This document shows positions 23,362 through 31,187 of a stretch of 39,692 bases of DNA, in pieces. The DNA comes from an uncultured Collinsella sp. GTDB taxonomy: Bacteria > Actinomycetota > Coriobacteriia > Coriobacteriales > Coriobacteriaceae. The notes under the pieces are model-generated. The model saw nothing but the letters and a program-made list of their open reading frames with translations. It had not been told where the DNA came from and did not search any database. Each line of letters starts with the position of its first letter. Positions within the stretch are counted from its first letter, which is position 1. Both the position numbers and the translations under genes were made by a program. The stretch is taken from NCBI GenBank assembly GCA_958407555.1, contig CATYJC010000004.1:1-39692 (forward strand), read 5' to 3'.

Positions 23362-24411
23362 ATGGGCGAACTGGTAAACCGTGGAGAATCGGCAATCGTG
23401 CCAGAAGTTTTTTACAAGCAGGTTTCCTCGATTCTCAACGCCGCTCGCGACAAGGCCTATACCGCCGTTAACTTTGCGATGGTTGAGGCGTATTGGGAGA
23501 TCGGCAAGAGCATTGTTGATGAGCAGGACGGAGAGGAGCGCGCCAAGTATGGAGAGGCGCTGCTCAAGGCCCTCGCAATCAGACTTACCAAGGATTTTGG
23601 TAAAGGTTTTGAAGCAAGAGAGCTGCGTAAAATGCGTCAGTTCTATCTTGCATTTCCAATTCGGGACTCACTGCGTCCCGAATTGAGTTGGACACATTAT
23701 CGCAGGTTAATACGCATTCCTGACCCCGAAGCTCGCACCTGGTACATGAACGAATGCGCCGACTCTCGCTGGAGCACGCGCCAGCTCGAACGCCAAATCA
23801 ATACCATGTTCCGCGAGCGCCTTCTTGCCAGCAAGGACAAAGAGGCCGTCACCCAGGAAATCCAAGAGAGTGCCCCGGCTCGTCGCCCCGAGGATATCAT
23901 CCGCGACCCATATGTACTGGAGTTTTTAGGTTTCTCGGACGATGCTACGTTTCGCGAGAGCGATCTAGAGCAGGCGCTCATCACGCATCTTCAGAAGTTC
24001 CTGCTGGAGCTTGGCCGTGGCTTCGCTTTCGAGGCGCGCCAAAAGCGCATCACCTTTGATGGGCGCCATTTCTATATTGACCTTGTGTTTTACAACTATC
24101 TGATGCGCTGCTTCGTGCTCATCGACCTTAAGACCGATGACCTTACGCATCAGGACCTGGGCCAGATGCAAATGTACGTGAACTACTACACGCGCGAGCT
24201 CATGAACGAAGGCGACAATCCGCCCATAGGCATCGTGCTCTGCGCGGACAAAAGCGATTCGATCGTCGAGTACACGCTGCCCGAAGACAACGACCAAGTG
24301 TTTGCCGCCAAATACCTGCCGTATCTTCCAAGCAAGGAAGAGCTGGCGCGCGAGCTGAGTGCCGAGTACCGCGCCATCAACGAAGCGACTAATGGCGAAG
24401 CACAAGGATAG
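23362..24411 (+). CDS. DUF1016 / YhcG-type PD-(D/E)XK nuclease-family protein
   Basis: The 349-residue protein has an N-terminal helical DUF1016 domain (ILNAARDKAYTAVNFAMVEAYWEIGKSIV, LSWTHYRRLIRI). A C-terminal nuclease-fold domain follows, with FLGFSDDATFRESDLEQALI, FYIDLVFYN and FVLIDLKTD. The last two supply the D...D-x-K pattern of the PD-(D/E)XK core. The family is linked to DNA cleavage, often next to restriction-modification or other defence genes. No methylase or other restriction subunit is present here, so it is an orphan copy. GTG at 23359 and ATG at 23362 are adjacent; the ATG is preferred. It stands in an islet with a gene remnant and short ORFs, which suggests acquisition by transfer. 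Confidence 0.9.
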   Translation: MGELVNRGESAIVPEVFYKQVSSILNAARDKAYTAVNFAMVEAYWEIGKSIVDEQDGEERAKYGEALLKALAIRLTKDFGKGFEARELRKMRQFYLAFPIRDSLRPELSWTHYRRLIRIPDPEARTWYMNECADSRWSTRQLERQINTMFRERLLASKDKEAVTQEIQESAPARRPEDIIRDPYVLEFLGFSDDATFRESDLEQALITHLQKFLLELGRGFAFEARQKRITFDGRHFYIDLVFYNYLMRCFVLIDLKTDDLTHQDLGQMQMYVNYYTRELMNEGDNPPIGIVLCADKSDSIVEYTLPEDNDQVFAAKYLPYLPSKEELARELSAEYRAINEATNGEAQG

Positions 24412-24417
24412 CAATGA

Positions 24418-24600
24418 GGCTCCGGCGAGCGCGACAACAGCAACGGCCCACTCATGCGCATCGCTCCCCTGGCGTTCACCGATACCACGACGGCTGTCGC
24501 AGGCGCCCTTGCCGGCACGGCCTACGGTATCGACGCCATTCCACGGGAGTGGATAGACACCCTGCGCGGTAAAGAATTGATTGAGAGCTGCCTGTTTTAG
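24418..24600 (+). pseudogene. Remnant of an ADP-ribosylglycohydrolase gene with internal deletion
   Basis: An open stretch reads GERDNSNGPLMRIAPLA, then directly FTDTTTAVAGALAGTAYGID, then AIPREWIDTLRGKELI and a stop codon. In ADP-ribosylglycohydrolases (DraG family) the NG-MRIAPL block lies in the middle of the protein and the D-TDT-AAVAGALAG-YG-AIP-W block lies near the C terminus, more than 100 residues apart. Both are fused here, and no upstream part of the gene remains. This is a decayed gene that has lost its 5' part and a central segment. A 48-residue ORF (ATG at 24454) remains but has no ribosome binding site. The family match is from memory of its motifs. Confidence 0.75.
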
Positions 24601-24668
24601 GACGCCATTCAAGAAATAAGGTAGGGGGCATCATAGAGAGGAAGATCGCAAATATCGATGAGTTCCAA

Positions 24669-24854
24669 ATGGACGAAAACGAAACCCCGATACCCCCAAC
24701 AAGACTGAGGGAGGAAGAAAACCTTTACGTCCTCCCCGACGGGCGTTACCTCCCCTGCGGGGTCTACAGGACCGCGGACGGCGGTTCGCTCATTTATGAG
24801 CCATCCGAACTAAGCTTCTTCGGGCAGATGCTTGCTCAATTCAAAGAGAGCTAG
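24669..24854 (+). CDS. Hypothetical protein, 61 residues
   Basis: The ORF encodes MDENETPIPPTRLREEENLY, then a DGRYLPCGVYRTADGGS hairpin-like block and FFGQMLAQFKES. The ribosome binding site before the ATG is weak (GATGAG). The frame stays open upstream to 24600 with only ATC/ATA as conceivable starts near 24630. I do not recognise a family. It lies between a gene remnant and a short hydrophobic peptide, so it could itself be a remnant. Codon use is like that of real genes, but the length is too short for certainty. Confidence 0.4.
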   Translation: MDENETPIPPTRLREEENLYVLPDGRYLPCGVYRTADGGSLIYEPSELSFFGQMLAQFKES

Positions 24855-24942
24855 AGGCTTGATTGCCCGTTAGATCGACACTGTTCCGGACCATGGGATG
24901 GGTAGGATGCCTCCCACCGCGGCCTGTGAGGTAAAATCTTGC

Positions 24943-24968
24943 CTGCCGCGGAATCCGCCTGCGGGCAG
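24943..24968 (+). promoter_or_regulatory. Leader hairpin before the 30-residue peptide gene
   Basis: CTGCCGC (24943-24949) can pair with GCGGGCAG (24961-24968), with one bulged G. A -10-like TAAAAT at 24932-24937 would place the RNA 5' end right at this hairpin. Such 5' structures are common on type I toxin mRNAs. No good -35 is present. Confidence 0.35.
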
Positions 24969-24997
24969 CGCTCCGATCTCCGATTGGGGTGAAGCCT

Positions 24998-25090
24998 ATG
25001 GACTTGTTTCTTGAAATCCTGCGCCTCTCGATGTACGTGACCGGCATTGCCCGGAACCTCTACGCGATCTGGCGGGAATATAAGCAGTAA
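24998..25090 (+). CDS. 30-residue hydrophobic peptide, type I toxin-like
   Basis: The ORF ATG 24998 to TAA 25090 encodes a 30-residue peptide starting MDLFLEILRLSMYVTGI and ending with a charged tail (REYKQ). A GGGGTGAAG lies just before the ATG. The helix is amphipathic to hydrophobic, as in membrane-acting type I toxins or small regulatory membrane peptides. No homologue is recognised. Support comes from the well-placed ribosome binding site, the 5' leader hairpin and the location in an accessory islet. It could also be a chance ORF. Confidence 0.45.
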   Translation: MDLFLEILRLSMYVTGIARNLYAIWREYKQ

Positions 25091-25356
25091 CGGATAGCGA
25101 AGGGAGTCATAGAAAAGGACCGGTTGCAGCCGGCCCTAGACGATAATACCTGCGTTGCCCGCGTCTCCGAAGTTTAAGCGCTGAGGAGCGGGTTCCGCGG
25201 CACAACCTGATTCTACCCAGTGGAAAGGCTCTTTTACAGCTGTTCCACCGATTATTTACATCTGGCACCCTCAAACAATCAGACGACAGTCCGCACTCCT
25301 GCGAGCTGCCCCGTTCCTCTAGCTATCGCATCGCAGCGCCAACCGGCTGCGCTTCC
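25091..25356. other. Gap between the islet and the zinc-ribbon gene
   Basis: This 266-base gap contains a minus-strand terminator-like hairpin (25113-25136) and a minus-strand TATTAT (25148-25143) that could be a -10. I see no coding region. Confidence 0.4.
25113..25136 (-). terminator. Terminator-like hairpin downstream of the zinc-ribbon gene
   Basis: On the minus strand GGGCCGG (25136-25130, closing pair G-G-x-CCGG) faces CCGGTCC (25123-25117) around a 6-base loop with one mismatch, followed by TTTTCT. It is 220 bases after the nearest minus-strand stop codon (25357) and may end that transcript, or an antisense RNA to the small peptide gene. Confidence 0.5.
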
Positions 25357-26694
25357 CTACTTCCCAAATAGCGCACCCAGCAGACCGCGGCGTTTGGGCT
25401 TTTCTTCTCGGTAGGAACCCTCGGCAACCGCTGCCACCTGGCGCGGTTGCTCACCGCCTCCACGGCGCACGATCTGGTATAGGAAGGGCGATTTAACGTA
25501 TTTGACCTCGATGGGCGTGGCGTGCACGGTGCTTTCGTTCGATAGATGCAGGCTCGGGTTGAGCGGCGCCACCACATGCGTCTCACGCTTGTCGCTAAAC
25601 ACTACCGCAGCCGCACGACCCGTCTGGCCGTTTACGGCAATGCGCGCCTGCTCGCCATCGCGGCTGTCCGTCGCTGGGCGATCGACAAAGTAGACCGGTA
25701 CCATCACCAGGCCGTCTTTATGCTTGCGAGCCTTGCGCGCCCAGGTGCGGATGCTCTTTTTATTGAGCCCCAGCACCGCCTCGGCATCATTGCCGGCAAC
25801 GTCGAGCGCCAGCTTATCAATGACCACCTGGTCCTTGGTAGACGCATCGACGGAGACAACGCGGAAGTCGCCTTCCTGCATGGCCGGGTCAAACGGCCCA
25901 ACCTTGGCAAAGTCCCATGGCTCCAAAATGCCCATAAGGCGAACGTCCAGGTAGTTTGCCCTGGGATACGCCCAGTCGAGCACCTCGTAGTACACCAGGG
26001 TCTCCTTGCTCAGCCCCTTGCCCGGGAAGCTTGCCATCATGCGCAGGTCCGCGAGCGCCATGGGGAAGTAGAAGAGAATCATGTCATTTTGAATCGCGTC
26101 TTCCGCGTCGTGCCCGGCAAAGGCATCGGGATACTGGCGCACCAGCTGCAGCGCGTTGGCACGTGCCTGCTGCGGCGTTATCTCGCAAGGAATACCCTGC
26201 TCAGGCACATACTCGGCACCAACGCCCATGGTCAGACGCTTGCTAAAGGTACCGGGCTTGAGTAGGTCGGCAACGCCGATCTTATTTCCGCAGGACGGGC
26301 ACTCAAACACGCGCTGAGTGGACTCGCCTTCAAAGGACGCGCCGCAGAAGGGGCAGGGAATGCTCACGTGCGTGGCTTCTTGGAACTCCTGCGCCGTGCC
26401 GCGGTCCTCCCACAGCAGATGCTCCAGAACCGACTGATTGCGCCAGTGTGAATTAAAGAAATACCAGTCCGGGTCCTCCGGGCGCTCGAGTTGCGACACA
26501 TGGGTGAGCTTAAGTAGCCCATCGACAACCGTCAGCGGCGTATGGCGAATGCCCAGGGCGCTCTTGGGCTCCCCCGCATCGGCCTGCCACGGAACGACCG
26601 TGCCGCAATAGGCGCACTCAAAGCTGCGTTTAGCCTGGTGTGAGTACATAGGGCCGCCGCAGTTTTGGCATTTAATGGCAAACATCTCGTCCAT
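25357..26694 (-). CDS. Double zinc-ribbon protein
   Basis: 445 residues. The N terminus has a zinc ribbon (CQNCGG...CAYCG, residues ~9-30), and a second lies at ~115-137 (CPFCGA...CPSCG). The remaining ~300 residues form an alpha/beta region of unknown type with blocks such as FYFPMALADLRMMASFPGKG, LVMVPVYFVDR and HVVAPLNPSLHLS. The C terminus is basic (KPKRRGLLGALFGK). Two zinc ribbons of the TFIIB/rubredoxin type often occur in adaptor proteins with unknown partners; no catalytic site is visible. AAGGAGG lies 8 bases before the ATG. The gene is divergent from the cation transporter, with an inverted repeat between them. Confidence 0.75.
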   Translation of the reverse strand: MDEMFAIKCQNCGGPMYSHQAKRSFECAYCGTVVPWQADAGEPKSALGIRHTPLTVVDGLLKLTHVSQLERPEDPDWYFFNSHWRNQSVLEHLLWEDRGTAQEFQEATHVSIPCPFCGASFEGESTQRVFECPSCGNKIGVADLLKPGTFSKRLTMGVGAEYVPEQGIPCEITPQQARANALQLVRQYPDAFAGHDAEDAIQNDMILFYFPMALADLRMMASFPGKGLSKETLVYYEVLDWAYPRANYLDVRLMGILEPWDFAKVGPFDPAMQEGDFRVVSVDASTKDQVVIDKLALDVAGNDAEAVLGLNKKSIRTWARKARKHKDGLVMVPVYFVDRPATDSRDGEQARIAVNGQTGRAAAVVFSDKRETHVVAPLNPSLHLSNESTVHATPIEVKYVKSPFLYQIVRRGGGEQPRQVAAVAEGSYREEKPKRRGLLGALFGK

Positions 26695-26723
26695 GGATAC
26701 GTCCTCCTTTGCACAGGGGCTGT

Positions 26724-26740
26724 CGACATTAAGTATGTCG
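26724..26740. promoter_or_regulatory. Inverted repeat between divergent zinc-ribbon and CDF genes
   Basis: CGACAT and ATGTCG form a perfect dyad with a 5-base spacer (TAAGT). The position, between divergent genes for a zinc-ribbon protein and a cation transporter, fits an operator for a metal-responsive regulator, but the length is short and the regulator is unknown. Confidence 0.35.
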
Positions 26741-26912
26741 GGCAGGCAGGCACATGCCCATACCCATGTGGCCCAAAATGGAGCACCCGGTCGGACAAGA
26801 AGGGCCGCTCGTTAGCTCCAGCAGACCATTACTGCATTTTCTGAGCATCGGCGCACGGTGCGCCCATGCGAGCTACACTATCCCCTTAAACGAGGATGCG
26901 AGGAGATACGCC

Positions 26913-28094
26913 ATGCTATTTGTAAATCGGCTGGTACATACGCTTGTTCCCGGCAGCGAGGACGAGCCGGTCGATACGGCTTGCCGCACCAACGCAGGCT
27001 TTGCCGCAAGTCTCATCTGCATTGGCCTCAACATTACCCTGTGCCTAGCCAAGGGCATCGCGGGCCTGCTCGCCGGCTCCGTCTCGCTCATCGCCGACGC
27101 CTTCAACAACCTCTCCGATGCGTCGAGCAACATTGTGAGCCTGCTCGGGTTCCGCCTTGCCAGCCGCCCGGCCGACGAAGGTCACCCCTATGGCCACGGC
27201 CGCTACGAATACCTCGCCGGCCTGTTTGTCGCCGTCCTCGTTTGTGCCGTCGGCATCAACCTGGTGCTCGAGTCCGTTACCAAGATTATCAAGCCCTCCC
27301 CCACCGCCTACACGCTCGTTTCCCTTGCGGCACTGGCTACGTCCATGCTCGTTAAGCTCTGGATGGCTGCATTCAACCGCACGCTGGGGAATCGCATCGA
27401 CTCCGAGACGCTCATCGCCACGGCGCAGGACTCCAAAAACGACGTCATCACCTCGGGCTCGGTCTTGGTGGCGGCGCTTATTTCGCAGACGACCGGCTTT
27501 GACCTCGATGGCTGGGCGGGCCTGGGCGTGGGCATCTTCATCTGCATCAGCGGCCTGGGCCTGGTGCGCGACGCCATCAGCCCGCTGCTGGGACAAGCGC
27601 CCGACCCCAAGCTCGTCCAGGAAATCCGCGACAGGATCATGTCGTACCCCCAGGTCCTGGGCACGCACGACCTCATGGTGCACGACTACGGCCCCGGCCG
27701 TCAGTTTGCCAGCGCACACGTGGAAATGCCCGGCGAGGGCGATGCCTTTGAGCACCACGAGATCCTGGACACCATCGAACACGACATCAAACGCCAGATG
27801 GGCATCGCCATCACGTTGCACTGCGACCCCATTGCAACAACCGGCGATGACTTGCGCGGCTGGGTCAAGCGCGGCGTAGCGCAGATCGACCCCGCGCTTT
27901 CCATCCACGACTTGCACGAGCACGACGGCTTTGTTTCGTTTGACCTGGTGCGTCCCGACGGCTTTGACATATCCGACGAGGAGCTGCTGGGGCTCGTCAC
28001 GCGCATCGTGCACGAGCGCAGGCCCGATGCATCATGCGTCGTCACGTTTGACTCCGGCTTTAGCTCGCCCGAGCGTCCGGCAGAGCAGCTGTAA
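26913..28094 (+). CDS. Cation diffusion facilitator transporter, possibly Mn2+
   Basis: The 393-residue protein has the six-helix CDF membrane domain and a C-terminal cytosolic CDF domain (residues ~230-390, with two additional ferredoxin-like blocks). The first metal-site motif is DAFNNLSD (62-69), in which the usual histidine is asparagine (N65). The second is D-x3-D in TAQDSKNDV (D173, D177). HPYGHGRYEYLA (91-102) follows helix 2. An N/D plus D/D site is seen in CDF clades linked to manganese, so Mn2+ efflux is the best guess; iron or zinc is possible. ATG at 26913 has GAGGAG 8 bases upstream; upstream in-frame ATGs have none. Confidence 0.9.
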   Translation: MLFVNRLVHTLVPGSEDEPVDTACRTNAGFAASLICIGLNITLCLAKGIAGLLAGSVSLIADAFNNLSDASSNIVSLLGFRLASRPADEGHPYGHGRYEYLAGLFVAVLVCAVGINLVLESVTKIIKPSPTAYTLVSLAALATSMLVKLWMAAFNRTLGNRIDSETLIATAQDSKNDVITSGSVLVAALISQTTGFDLDGWAGLGVGIFICISGLGLVRDAISPLLGQAPDPKLVQEIRDRIMSYPQVLGTHDLMVHDYGPGRQFASAHVEMPGEGDAFEHHEILDTIEHDIKRQMGIAITLHCDPIATTGDDLRGWVKRGVAQIDPALSIHDLHEHDGFVSFDLVRPDGFDISDEELLGLVTRIVHERRPDASCVVTFDSGFSSPERPAEQL

Positions 28095-28102
28095 TCGACA
28101 GC

Positions 28103-28173
28103 AAAACGGGACGCAGGACCGCCGACCAGCGCGCCTATGCGCCCGGTCACGCGATCCTGCGTCCCGTTTTTGT
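28103..28173 (+). terminator. Strong bidirectional terminator between CDF and minus-strand membrane protein gene
   Basis: A perfect 16-base stem AAAACGGGACGCAGGA (28103-28118) with TCCTGCGTCCCGTTTT (28155-28170) runs into TTTTTGTTT on the plus strand. The A-run at its left can serve the converging minus-strand gene. Confidence 0.93.
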
Positions 28174-28204
28174 TTGCACCGCTAAGGCTCTAGCCGCTCG
28201 GCCG

Positions 28205-29194
28205 CTAGTTTCCCTGTGCGCCCGAAATGCCGTTTTGCAGCGCGTCCCAAGCATTGGTAGCCATATCGCCCAGGTTCTGCGCGGTATCGCCGAGGTTCTG
28301 AGCCGTATCGCCCAGCTCTTGCGCCTTGTCTCCAAGCTCCTGGGCCTTGTTGCTCAGGTACTCCAGCGTGTTGGAGCTCGAGCTGTCCGTGGTGCCTTGA
28401 TCGCCGGACGCATTGCCCGACGAGCCGTCCTTGCGCGTAAGCTGGACCTCCAGGTTGCCGTCAGCGTTGTAGTAGGCAGATGTGACAACCCAGTTGGCAT
28501 CGACAACAGGCGTCGAGCCGTCGTCAGTCAGAATCACAGCATTCGAAAGATCGGCGCCGCGCGACTTGAGGAGCTTCTTGGCGTTGGACCAGTACTGCCC
28601 CGGGATATCGCTCAGATCGACGGTGCTAGACGAGGCAGACTCGGTTTGCTCGGCCGTGGTATCGGCCGTTGAACTCCCCCGTTTGTTGAGCATGCCCGAC
28701 ACAATGGCAAACACAACCGACAGCGCAAAGAAGATCGCCAACACGATGAGGATCTTCTTGATCACACTCGACGAACGCGACGGCGCCTCTTCCTCGTCCT
28801 CACCATATTGCGGAATCGATTTGGGATACTCGCGATAAGGTTGGCGCGCATATGGATCGCGCGACTCATATCGAGGCTGGGCCTGTGCCGTGCGCGGCAT
28901 ATACGTCGTCTGCTGAGGCTGCGGAATAGGATTTTGCGGCAGGTTGTTATAAGCATCTGTCGCCGCATTGCCATACGGGTCCGGCGCCGCATTGCCATAC
29001 GAGTCCTGCGGTGCATAATCAAACGGGTCCCGTGGTGTATCGCCATAGCCCATAACCCGTGTGGGTTCGGCAGAAGGCTGCGTCGCGGCGGGGTCGGTAT
29101 AACCGGGGTTGGGAACAACGCGGGTCGCATCGGCGCTATCGTCAGCCTGTGCGGAACCATATCCGCCCATCACGGTCGTCTTGTCCTGGTCCAT
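28205..29194 (-). CDS. Membrane protein with Pro/Gln/Tyr-rich N terminus and repeat tail
   Basis: 329 residues. The N-terminal ~140 residues are disordered, rich in Pro, Gln, Tyr, Asp and Ala, with a repeated Y-GNAAPDPYGNAA unit. An acidic stretch (EDEEEAP) leads to one membrane helix (IKKILIVLAIFFALSVVFAIV, ~146-166). A compact extracellular segment (QYWSNAKKLLKSRGADLSN, ILTDDGSTPVVDANWVVTSAYY) resembles the PASTA-like or Ltp-like fold of Gram-positive surface proteins but is not identified. The C terminus carries five 7-residue repeats of the type AQELGD/AQNLGD, which form an amphipathic helix. AAGGAAAC lies upstream of the ATG at 29194. Family unknown. Confidence 0.75.
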   Translation of the reverse strand: MDQDKTTVMGGYGSAQADDSADATRVVPNPGYTDPAATQPSAEPTRVMGYGDTPRDPFDYAPQDSYGNAAPDPYGNAATDAYNNLPQNPIPQPQQTTYMPRTAQAQPRYESRDPYARQPYREYPKSIPQYGEDEEEAPSRSSSVIKKILIVLAIFFALSVVFAIVSGMLNKRGSSTADTTAEQTESASSSTVDLSDIPGQYWSNAKKLLKSRGADLSNAVILTDDGSTPVVDANWVVTSAYYNADGNLEVQLTRKDGSSGNASGDQGTTDSSSSNTLEYLSNKAQELGDKAQELGDTAQNLGDTAQNLGDMATNAWDALQNGISGAQGN

Positions 29195-29310
29195 GCAACG
29201 TTTCCTTTCCGTCGCCTGAAAGCATCAAGTTATCCATGCATTCTACCCGCGCAAAAGCCTATGATGGGCAAAGCCCGCCGGTATCTACAAGACATGCGCG
29301 GGCCTAAGGA

Positions 29311-29348
29311 TCAAAAAGCCCCGCCGAGCCTGGTAGGCGCGGCGGGGC
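29311..29348 (-). terminator. Rho-independent terminator of fhs
   Basis: On the minus strand GCCCCGCCG (29348-29340) pairs with CGGCGGGGC (29326-29318), followed by TTTTTGA. Confidence 0.92.
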
Positions 29349-29373
29349 GGGCAAGCGGCTATGAGCAGCAGTC

Positions 29374-31041
29374 TTAGAACAGGCCGGTGATGTTGCCGTC
29401 GTTATCGACGTCGATATTCTCGGCCGCGGGGACCTTGGGCAGGCCCGGCATGGTCAGAACGCTGCCAGTCAGCGCGACCACAAAGTGGGCGCCGGCGGAA
29501 ACCTTGAGCTCGCGCACGGTGATGCGGAAGCCCTCGGGAGCGCCCAGGGCCTTGGCGTTGTCGCTAAAGCTGTACTGCGTCTTGGCGACGCACACCGGCA
29601 GGTTGCCAAAGCCGTTCTCGCGCAGCTCGGCGAGCTGGCGCTTGGCAGCCGGCGTAAAGTCGACACCATCGGCGCGGTAAACCTTGGTGGCGACGGCCTC
29701 GAGGGCATCGGCAACATCGGCGCCGTCTTCGTAGGCAAACTTGAGCTCGCTCGGCTGCTCGATCAGACGCATGACCTCGTCGGCCAAATCGAGCGCGCCC
29801 TCGCCGCCCTTGGCCCAGACCTCGGAAAGCTTAACGTTGACGCCGAGCTTCTGGCACTCGGACTCGATGAGCGCAAGCTCTGCCTCGGTGTCCGTCGGGA
29901 AGCGGTTGATGGCGACCACGCAGGGCAGACCATAAACGTTCTGGATGTTGTCGACGTGACGCAGCAGGTTGGGCATGCCGGCCTTGAGGGCCTCGAGGTT
30001 CTCCTCGTTGAGGTCGGCCTTGGCAACACCGCCGTTGTACTTAAGCGCACGGGCGGTCGCGACAATCACGACGGCGCTGGGGCGAATGCCCGTCATGCGG
30101 CACTTGATGTCGAGGAACTTCTCGGCACCCAAATCGGCGCCAAAGCCTGCCTCGGTAATGGCGACATCGCCAAAGCGCATAGCCATGCGCGTAGCCATGA
30201 TGGAGTTGCAGCCGTGGGCGATGTTGGCGAAGGGGCCGCCGTGGACAAACGCGGGAGTACCCTCAAGCGTCTGCACCAGGTTGGGCTTGAGCGCATCCTT
30301 AAGCAGCGCAGCCATGGCGCCCTGAGCCTTGAGGTCGCGGGCGCGGACGGGCTCGCCGGCAAAGCTGTAGCCGACGACGATCTCGCCCAGGCGCTCCTTG
30401 AGGTCGTTGATGCTCGTGGACAGGCACAGGATTGCCATGACCTCGGAGGCGACAGTGATGTCGAAGCCATCCTCGCGCGGCACGCCCTGAGCCTTGCCGC
30501 CAATGCCGTCGATAACGTGGCGCAGCTGGCGGTCGTTCATGTCGACGACGCGTTTCCAGGTGATGCGCTTAACATCGATACCGAGCTGGTTGCCTTGCTG
30601 AATATGGTTGTCGAGCATGGCGGCCAGCAGGTTATTGGCGGCGCCAATAGCATGGAAGTCGCCGGTAAAGTGCAGGTTGATATCCTCCATGGGGATGACC
30701 TGGGCCCAACCGCCGCCGGCGGCGCCGCCCTTTACGCCAAAGACGGGACCGAGCGAAGGCTCACGCAGGGCCACAGCGCTCTTGACGCCGCGACGGCGCA
30801 AACCATCGGCCAGACCGATAGTCGTGGTGGTCTTGCCCTCGCCGGCGGGCGTGGGATTGATAGCGGTCACGAGGACGAGCTTGGCCTGGTGATCGGTCGG
30901 CTCGTTGAGCAGTGAATAGTCAACCTTAGCCTTGTCGAAGCCGTACGGAATCAGGTGCTTCACGTCGACGCCGGCGTTCTTAGCCACCTCGGTAATGGGC
31001 AGCGGCGTGACGGAACGTGCGATTTCGATGTCAGTAGGCAT
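29374..31041 (-). CDS. fhs: Formate-tetrahydrofolate ligase
   Basis: The 555-residue protein matches the usual length of Fhs, which joins formate to THF with ATP to give 10-formyl-THF. It has the P-loop TPAGEGKTTTTIGL, EPSLGPVFGVKGGAAGGG, LHFTGDFHAIGAANNLLAAM, the GFDITVASEVMAI block and the C-terminal AGAHFVVALTGSVLTMPGLP. ATG at 31041 (MPTDIEIARS) is chosen; AAAGGA is upstream, and an upstream extension has no support. Together with FolD and FchA in the same window this gives a route between formate and methylene-THF. The gene is monocistronic, with its own promoter and terminator. No ZTP riboswitch is visible in its leader. Confidence 0.97.
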   Translation of the reverse strand: MPTDIEIARSVTPLPITEVAKNAGVDVKHLIPYGFDKAKVDYSLLNEPTDHQAKLVLVTAINPTPAGEGKTTTTIGLADGLRRRGVKSAVALREPSLGPVFGVKGGAAGGGWAQVIPMEDINLHFTGDFHAIGAANNLLAAMLDNHIQQGNQLGIDVKRITWKRVVDMNDRQLRHVIDGIGGKAQGVPREDGFDITVASEVMAILCLSTSINDLKERLGEIVVGYSFAGEPVRARDLKAQGAMAALLKDALKPNLVQTLEGTPAFVHGGPFANIAHGCNSIMATRMAMRFGDVAITEAGFGADLGAEKFLDIKCRMTGIRPSAVVIVATARALKYNGGVAKADLNEENLEALKAGMPNLLRHVDNIQNVYGLPCVVAINRFPTDTEAELALIESECQKLGVNVKLSEVWAKGGEGALDLADEVMRLIEQPSELKFAYEDGADVADALEAVATKVYRADGVDFTPAAKRQLAELRENGFGNLPVCVAKTQYSFSDNAKALGAPEGFRITVRELKVSAGAHFVVALTGSVLTMPGLPKVPAAENIDVDNDGNITGLF

Positions 31042-31081
31042 GGGCGGTCCTTTCGTTACCGGATGAGAAAAAGACCAATTC

Positions 31082-31090
31082 AGCATAGCA
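31082..31090 (-). promoter_or_regulatory. Extended -10 promoter of fhs
   Basis: On the minus strand TGCTATGCT combines the extended -10 TGn with TATGCT. A -35 (GTTTTA) 17 bases upstream is poor. Confidence 0.45.
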
Positions 31091-31187
31091 CGGGCGCGCA
31101 ATAGTAAAACACCCGTAACCGATGAATGGCGATATGTTTATCCAATGCTCAGCGATAGCCTACAGACCAGCCAAAACAAACCCGCCT

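Noticed and set aside
25137..25172. Full antisense RNA gene opposite the 30-residue peptide
   Set aside because: The minus-strand -10 and terminator are so close that the RNA would be about 25 bases; kept only as a hint in the findings.
29485..30915. Long plus-strand ORF opposite fhs
   Set aside because: It lies fully antisense to a well-conserved gene and is open because of the high-GC codon bias of fhs.
31042..31187. ZTP or THF riboswitch in the fhs leader
   Set aside because: The leader after the extended -10 is only about 30 bases long and has no conserved core of either class.
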